This document shows, in pieces, positions 58,963 to 64,000 of a stretch of DNA of 64,000 nt. The DNA comes from Rufibacter tibetensis. Lineage in GTDB: Bacteria; Bacteroidota; Bacteroidia; Cytophagales; Hymenobacteraceae. The stretch is taken from assembly GCF_001310085.1 (NCBI RefSeq), contig NZ_CP012643.1, positions 1,395,001-1,459,000 of the forward strand. The letters are read 5' to 3'. Numbering within the stretch: position 1 is the stretch's first letter; every line of letters starts with the position of its first letter. Below the pieces are notes generated by a model. The model made no database searches. It saw only the letters and a list, made by a program, of their open reading frames with translations, and was not told where the DNA came from. Position numbers and translations under genes: made by a program.

Positions 58963-61900
58963 TTAAAAAAGAAATCCAAAGTTCAGGTTGAAGAGCTTGT
59001 CGTCTTCGCCGGCGGTGTAAGTGGCGTTGATTACGGCTTGTTTAAGTACGTCAATCCAGACACCACCGCCTACGCCACGGTGTATTTTGTTAGAGCTTTC
59101 GTCATCGGCCCAGACACGACCATGGTCAACCAAGCCCATAACCCCGAACTTGCCAGGGAACAGGTACACGTTAAACTTGAAGACCTCTACCCGTACCTCT
59201 GTGTTCTGGTAAACGGAGCTTCGGCCCGCAAAACGGGTGCGCCGGTACCCTCTCAGGTTAGATAGACCTCCTAAGGTGTTGGCCTGGTAAAAAGGGAAAT
59301 CCCCGAAGTTGTGCGCCCCTCCCAATCTGGCGGCAAGCGTTACCTGGAACGGCAGACGGGGCCCAATGTAGAAGATGAACTCTGACCCTATCCGGCCAAA
59401 ATCCCGTCCTTCGTCCCCAATTTGTTTTGAATAGCTGAATTCGTTTAACCACTTCAACCCAATACGCGGGTTCACCGGGGTACTCACGGCCTGCAGGTTA
59501 AAGAATGCCCGCAATCCCGTAAACTGCTCCACGCCAAACGCTTCTTCAGGGAGAATATCCTCTACGTAGCGGCCAGGGTAATGCTGCAGTTCATAGCGGT
59601 CATAGAAAGGCCCAATGCCCATTCTGATGAAGTGCGTAAAGCTGGTGTTAAGCGTAGGCGACACCATCATCCTACTCTGCCGCACCCGATAATCTTTGAT
59701 GTCACGGGGTTGTTCGGTCTCATTACCCAACCCGAAGAAGTTGATCTGGTACTGCGGCCCGAAAATGGCTGCTTTCACGCCCAGGTCCAGCTTGTCATTG
59801 AAGATTTGCTTGAACTCTGAATCATACCTGATGTTGTAGGCACGGGTGGCAAAAGCGTAGTTGGCCCGCAGATAATGCTCTGAGGCGTACGGTTGCTTCC
59901 GGAACTTGTGGTTGCGGTACATAACGCCACCGCCCAGGAACAGACCGTCATCTACGTTATACTCAATGGAAAGCCGCGGCCCCAGATAAGCCAGTTTGTA
60001 GTTGTCACGGTCATACAGGTTTACTTCCTCAAAGCTCTCAGTCTTGTCTTCAGCCTCCTGGCTTAGGGTTAGCGTGTTTTGCTCACCGGTAAAGTCATAC
60101 ACTTTGGTCTTACGCACGGCACCTTTCACAAACGATTTGTCTGTAATGGAGTCATTGCCTTCCCCTCCTATGATGCGCACCATAGGGCTGGTTTTCACGT
60201 TACCAGTCACCTCGAACACGTCATCACCGCCCAGGCCGTATAACCTGATTTCTTCGGTTTCTTTCCGGAAGAACAAGCGCCGGTACAGCTCTTTGCCTAC
60301 TTCCCCTTCTTTGTTGATTTTGCGCACAACCACTTCTGTTTCATCATCAGAAATGCGGCGCACCTCAAACTTCTCACGCTTGTCTGAACCGGCTATGTCT
60401 ACGTCTTCGGCTAAGTGCACATAGTACTTCTCAGCTACCTGCGGCAACAAATCTCTTCTTGATTTCAGCTTAGAAACAAGTTCAGGTCCCGAGATAGGAT
60501 ACACTTCCGCTGGCATTTGGCGCACCGCTGATTCAATGGCTTCATCGGTCATGGAGGCCTGCATCTGCTTGGCCAAGGCAATCCACTGGTCGCGGGTGAC
60601 GCTGGACAGGAAGGTGCGGTCTATGGTTAAAGCCGTAAGGTTAAGTCCTTTGTAGTCTGAATAGTCCTTGCCGAAATTCTGGAAGTTCCTCACCGCCCAG
60701 CGCCGGCTTACTAACCACGGAATAACCCCATCGCCTTTAAAGAAGGCTACGTCACGGTCTTCAGGCACCGGACGATAAGTTCGGTTGTCTTCGCCTGATT
60801 TAGTTTCAACCCAGCGCCACTGTCCCTCGTGCCGATCCCAGTCACCAATGAGCATGTCCAGGAGACGGGCTTTGGCGAACTCTTGCTCGTTAACGCGGTT
60901 GTCATGGTCATTGCGCTTGCGTTCAAGCAGTCTCTCGGTGCCTACAATGTTGGTGGCGTTGCCTAAGCTGGCTACATCAGCGTGGTCTTCATCAGCATCT
61001 TCCTCAAAGAAAGCCACGGTATTATTAAACTCATCCAGGTACTGCCGCAAGCGCGGGTCACTGGGGATGTACACCAGTTTGGGGTTGGTGTGGTAGATAC
61101 CAGCTACATCGGCGAGTTTTGCTGCCACCAAAGCACCATATGGGTGCTGCGCCGAAATCTGGTCCTGGAGCAAATCACGGGCGAACGTTTGCTGCAGAGA
61201 AATGGGTAAAACGTTGGTTGGGTCTTTATTCACCGAGCGCAGCGTATACTCCCGTCCCTCCTCGTTTCTCAATTTAAGGGAAGAGGTCTGTTTTCCGCCT
61301 CCTTTTTGATAAGGCACTAACCCACCTTTTTCGCGCTGTAAGTCCAGCAACGGAATTGTCACGGGTGTTTTCCATTCTTGACGGTAGTGTTTCCCCAGCA
61401 CGGCTTTCTGGAGAGCATTCGCCTCATACACGGGGTTAGCCGGCAAGGTAATGGTGCTGTCTCTGTAGTCTTCCTTTGAAACAACCACTTGCTCGGTCTC
61501 AGGCTTGGTCTTGGCGTACATGGGCATCCGGAACGACAATTTGGCTGGTTCATCGTCATCGTTCTTGGCCCAGAACTCTACCCACGCTTCTCCATTCCGG
61601 TAGTAGTTGACCCTGGCATACCCCTGCGACTTTTCAGCGTAAAGGGCATCACCTCCGTTTTTCACGTGTTGGGTTTTACACCCGGCCCCGCTTACAATGT
61701 GTGACAGCTTGCCTTGCTTGAAGTACTGCAGGTTGTGCTCATGCCCGGCCGCATACACTATGTTGTCATATTTGTTGAATATGCCCATTAATCCATTGAT
61801 GTACGCCTGGTAGCTGGGGTGCGGAATATCCTGCGCAATACCGCCGTACTTACGGGCCAATGGATAGATGGACCCAATGATAGGCAACGGCAAGATTAAG

Positions 61901-62706
61901 CCTTTCCGGAGGATGGTTAGCGGAAACAAATGGTCTGTGAAGGTGAAATACCCCCCGTGAATCCCGTTACTGAACAGCGGGTGGTGCCCCACTACTACAA
62001 TGTTCTTTTCTTTATTCTTTTCAATGATGTCTTCTAACTGCACCAGCATGTCTACTTCATTGACTACGCCGCAGGGACTATTGTCACCGTAGGGTTTGTC
62101 ATATGGGTGCAACCACCAGTGGGAATCCAGCGCGATTAAGACAATTTCTTCCTCAATGAGCACTTCAAACGGACCAGGGCAACCATTACCTGGCACAAAG
62201 AAATCTGTGCCCACCACAATGTTGCTGTCTGCCAGGTATTCTTCCACAAAACGCTCTTCGCGCACTACAGCATTCCAACCATCTGGCGTACCGCTTCCCC
62301 CGCCCCAGTCATGGTTTCCGGGGATCATGTATTTCTCGCCTTTGTAGCCTTTCAGGATATCCAACTGCGCCTTCATGCGCTCTTCAGCGGTTTTGCGGTC
62401 ATAGGCGTCCGGCTCAGGCAACCCGTTGTGGTAGATGTTGTCACCCAGGTACACCACGGCACTTTTTTCACCAGCCCGGTCAATCTGGGACTTCAGGTGC
62501 ATTAAGGTAGGGTCAGGTTTGTCTGTGAGCGGCGCACCGGCATCACCAATTAAAAAGACGCTATAGATAATTTCAGAAGTGTCTTTGGGCGTTTGATCCT
62601 GCCAGTTCTGGACATTGCGGGCGTAATAAGGTTTTGAGGTGGTACAAGCCTGCACCAGCCAAAACAAAGCGATGGGAAAGAAGAGGAGAAGGTATTTTTT
62701 TTTCAT
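58963..62706 (-). CDS. Lipoprotein fusing metallophosphatase, kinase-like domain and Omp85 barrel
   Basis: The 1247-residue protein has a lipobox-like signal (LVQAC, Cys21). Residues 45-390 are a metallophosphoesterase of the purple-acid-phosphatase type: GDAG (54-57), GDN (88-90), GNHDW (130-134), GHH (240-242) and GHEH (321-324). Residues about 430-720 have kinase-like motifs: GGGKQTSSL, LRSVNKDP with a candidate lysine, GDWDRHEGQW (621-630) and PVPEDRDVAF (646-655). An RTX-like GGDDVF/GGEGNDSI stretch (827-854) precedes an Omp85/surface-antigen barrel (about 900-1247) ending NLNFGFLF. Such three-part proteins are unusual. A role in phosphate scavenging or surface phosphorylation is inference. 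Confidence 0.88.
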   Translation of the reverse strand: MKKKYLLLFFPIALFWLVQACTTSKPYYARNVQNWQDQTPKDTSEIIYSVFLIGDAGAPLTDKPDPTLMHLKSQIDRAGEKSAVVYLGDNIYHNGLPEPDAYDRKTAEERMKAQLDILKGYKGEKYMIPGNHDWGGGSGTPDGWNAVVREERFVEEYLADSNIVVGTDFFVPGNGCPGPFEVLIEEEIVLIALDSHWWLHPYDKPYGDNSPCGVVNEVDMLVQLEDIIEKNKEKNIVVVGHHPLFSNGIHGGYFTFTDHLFPLTILRKGLILPLPIIGSIYPLARKYGGIAQDIPHPSYQAYINGLMGIFNKYDNIVYAAGHEHNLQYFKQGKLSHIVSGAGCKTQHVKNGGDALYAEKSQGYARVNYYRNGEAWVEFWAKNDDDEPAKLSFRMPMYAKTKPETEQVVVSKEDYRDSTITLPANPVYEANALQKAVLGKHYRQEWKTPVTIPLLDLQREKGGLVPYQKGGGKQTSSLKLRNEEGREYTLRSVNKDPTNVLPISLQQTFARDLLQDQISAQHPYGALVAAKLADVAGIYHTNPKLVYIPSDPRLRQYLDEFNNTVAFFEEDADEDHADVASLGNATNIVGTERLLERKRNDHDNRVNEQEFAKARLLDMLIGDWDRHEGQWRWVETKSGEDNRTYRPVPEDRDVAFFKGDGVIPWLVSRRWAVRNFQNFGKDYSDYKGLNLTALTIDRTFLSSVTRDQWIALAKQMQASMTDEAIESAVRQMPAEVYPISGPELVSKLKSRRDLLPQVAEKYYVHLAEDVDIAGSDKREKFEVRRISDDETEVVVRKINKEGEVGKELYRRLFFRKETEEIRLYGLGGDDVFEVTGNVKTSPMVRIIGGEGNDSITDKSFVKGAVRKTKVYDFTGEQNTLTLSQEAEDKTESFEEVNLYDRDNYKLAYLGPRLSIEYNVDDGLFLGGGVMYRNHKFRKQPYASEHYLRANYAFATRAYNIRYDSEFKQIFNDKLDLGVKAAIFGPQYQINFFGLGNETEQPRDIKDYRVRQSRMMVSPTLNTSFTHFIRMGIGPFYDRYELQHYPGRYVEDILPEEAFGVEQFTGLRAFFNLQAVSTPVNPRIGLKWLNEFSYSKQIGDEGRDFGRIGSEFIFYIGPRLPFQVTLAARLGGAHNFGDFPFYQANTLGGLSNLRGYRRTRFAGRSSVYQNTEVRVEVFKFNVYLFPGKFGVMGLVDHGRVWADDESSNKIHRGVGGGVWIDVLKQAVINATYTAGEDDKLFNLNFGFLF

Positions 62707-63318
62707 GAATGGTTAGGTGGCAAAGCTTTTCACTTCTACTTACTTTTCTGGTTTGCACCAACGTCAGTAGAATGTAGTTCAACCTGTGAAAGCTGCTCTT
62801 TATACGGAGCGGGCGCCTCTGAGATAACCCTTCCTCCCTTAAATAGCTTCTACAGGATATTTGCTCTATGACGTACGCAGGTGGGTTAGGGTTAGAATAA
62901 ATTTTCTAGCCAGTTCTTTCCCGCTATCTTTACAAACGTTGGTGAGCAGGATTCCTTGTATTAGCGTTTCAACGCCCGTTTTCAGAAAAGAAGCCTAAAA
63001 TAGTGCCTGTTCAGCGCAGAGCAGCACCGTTCAAAAAACTTATCATGACTTATCTGGTTTACAGGTGAAGCTGCAGGCCGTTGAATCTCCTGCTCTGTTG
63101 TCTTTATACCCGCTTGTGGTTTTTGCGTATTTTACCAAGAACGGAGTAAAACTGGAATAAACACCTATGAAGGTTAGCCGTTTGGCAGCAGGTACATGAA
63201 TTCTGCTAACCTTACGCCCTAATTTCGCGTTGTACACCTTTGGATTTAACTATTGCGGAAGCCGCAAATTTGTGGCTTCATGACAAGTGCTACGGGCAAT
63301 ATCGCTCTCACCTACTTT
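62707..63318. other. 612-base region before the HD-domain gene
   Basis: No convincing gene; small frames on both strands have no domain. It holds a family palindrome at 62971-63000 and a 44-base inverted repeat (AAGGTTAGC at 63170-63178 and GCTAACCTT at 63205-63213) just upstream of the HD-domain gene. Confidence 0.5.
62971..63000. repeat. Imperfect palindrome of the intergenic TTTT/AAAA family
   Basis: CGCCCGTTTTCAGAAAAGAA then GCCTAAAA, same layout as the other copies. Confidence 0.4.
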
Positions 63319-64000
63319 ATGGAAAACGAAGATCTCATCAGGAAAGCTGGAAACTATGTATTCACGCTTTTTAAAGAGAAATTATCTAAGAAACTAGTTT
63401 ACCACAACTACAAACACACGTTTGAGGTGGTAAAAGAGGCCAGACAATTGGCCGAGGGGTATTCATTACCTCCTGAAGATCTAGAAATACTGGTGCTGGC
63501 GGCCTGGTTTCATGACACCGGATACATTTCTACCTATGAAAACCATGAAGAGGAGAGCGTGGACATTGCCACCGCTTTTCTGACTGAAGAAAAGTACCCT
63601 CCTGAGAAAATTGAGCAGATCAACAACTGCATCATGGCCACCAAACACGGCTCTGTCACGCATCACCTGTTGGAAGACATTCTGGTAGATGCTGACATAG
63701 CCAATATTGGAAAAGAAACCTTCTTTGCCACCGCGGAGCTGCTGCGCGTAGAGTGGGAAATCTACCTGGGCCGCACCTTCTCTGATTTAGAGTGGGCCCA
63801 ATACCAATTAGACTTTCTGCTTTCGGTTTCCTTCCGGACTCAACCGGCACAGGCCAAATTCTCCAAGCAGTTAAGCAAAAACATCCAGACGCAGCGCACC
63901 CATCAGCAGGAGTTATCTAAAAAGAAAAAGAAGAAAGAGAAGAAGAACCGTGAGAACCTGGCCCAGCCTAAGCGGGGTATTGAGACCATGTTCAAAAGCA
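63319..64000 (+). CDS. HD-domain protein, probable HD-PycTM (Pycsar effector family), N-terminal part
   Basis: From the ATG at 63319, 227 residues are visible and the gene continues past the window. The HD phosphohydrolase signature is present: His33 (HNYKHTFEVV), His65-Asp66 (AAWFHDTGY), KHGSVTHHLLED, and Asp124 (ILVDADIANIG). A lysine-rich segment (about 204-210, KKKKKKEKK) precedes PKRGIETMFKS, which is the opening seen in Bacteroidota proteins annotated as Pycsar system effector, where two membrane helices (PycTM) would follow. An in-frame ATG at 63280 is an alternative start. No pyrimidine cyclase gene is in the window. Confidence 0.8.
   Translation, partial: MENEDLIRKAGNYVFTLFKEKLSKKLVYHNYKHTFEVVKEARQLAEGYSLPPEDLEILVLAAWFHDTGYISTYENHEEESVDIATAFLTEEKYPPEKIEQINNCIMATKHGSVTHHLLEDILVDADIANIGKETFFATAELLRVEWEIYLGRTFSDLEWAQYQLDFLLSVSFRTQPAQAKFSKQLSKNIQTQRTHQQELSKKKKKKEKKNRENLAQPKRGIETMFKS

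Noticed and set aside
62573-63237. Small minus-strand frames before the HD-domain gene
   Set aside because: Lack conserved domains, start context and neighbours in the same direction.

Overview
The window is chromosomal DNA of a Bacteroidota bacterium, most likely order Cytophagales, family Hymenobacteraceae (Rufibacter/Pontibacter-like). The evidence is several secreted proteins with C-terminal sorting domains of the type IX secretion system (T9SS), a TamB plus lipidated TamA-like (TamL) pair, Bacteroidota promoters of the TTTG / TAnnTTTG type, few Shine-Dalgarno sequences and moderate GC content. I saw no rRNA, tRNA or CRISPR array, and no integrase or transposase gene.

Layout. 0-3.4 kb: the end of a TerC-family gene, yajQ, a GNAT acetyltransferase, a lipocalin and a voltage-sensor ion channel with an unusual pore loop. 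3.5-11 kb: a TamB-TamL operon for outer-membrane biogenesis. 11.1-11.3 kb: a MITE-like element. 11.3-20.7 kb: a long di-heme peroxidase divergent from a T9SS-exported PhoX phosphatase, then a leucine-rich-repeat protein, an M20 amidohydrolase, TfoX-like, FKBP isomerase and methionine aminopeptidase genes. 20.66-23.1 kb: three small same-strand genes (two of them AT-rich) separated by large imperfect hairpins that resemble integron attC sites. 23.1-34.6 kb: mutM, a YfiT/DinB protein, a 1181-residue T9SS type-B surface protein, a [2Fe-2S] protein, ferritin, msrA, and a PAS-only protein paired with a degenerate CZB-like protein. 34.8-44.2 kb: mfd, a six-PAS histidine kinase with its response regulator, an extreme His/Asn/Gln-rich disordered protein and a uracil-DNA glycosylase. 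44.3-52.8 kb: methionine aminotransferase and omega-amidase (a likely methionine-salvage pair), a deoxyribonucleotidase, an FG-GAP T9SS protein, murF, rfbC and a glycosyltransferase. 52.9-64 kb: a SirB2-cytochrome c fusion, hflX, sixA, ppk1, two outer-membrane beta-barrel genes (one fusing a metallophosphatase, a kinase-like domain and an Omp85 barrel), and the start of an HD-domain gene that probably encodes a Pycsar-type HD-PycTM protein.

Most genes look like stable core chromosome. The less explained parts are the spaces between them. They hold several dispersed repeat families, including a 52-bp repeat, a hairpin pair with a compensatory base change, a rho-hairpin-like palindrome family and a 169-bp element with inverted ends. 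The modules recur in mosaic combinations at 2.3, 11.1, 16.6, 45.5 and 47.3 kb. The attC-like cluster at 20.66-23.1 kb is the best candidate for an undescribed gene-capture system in this window.
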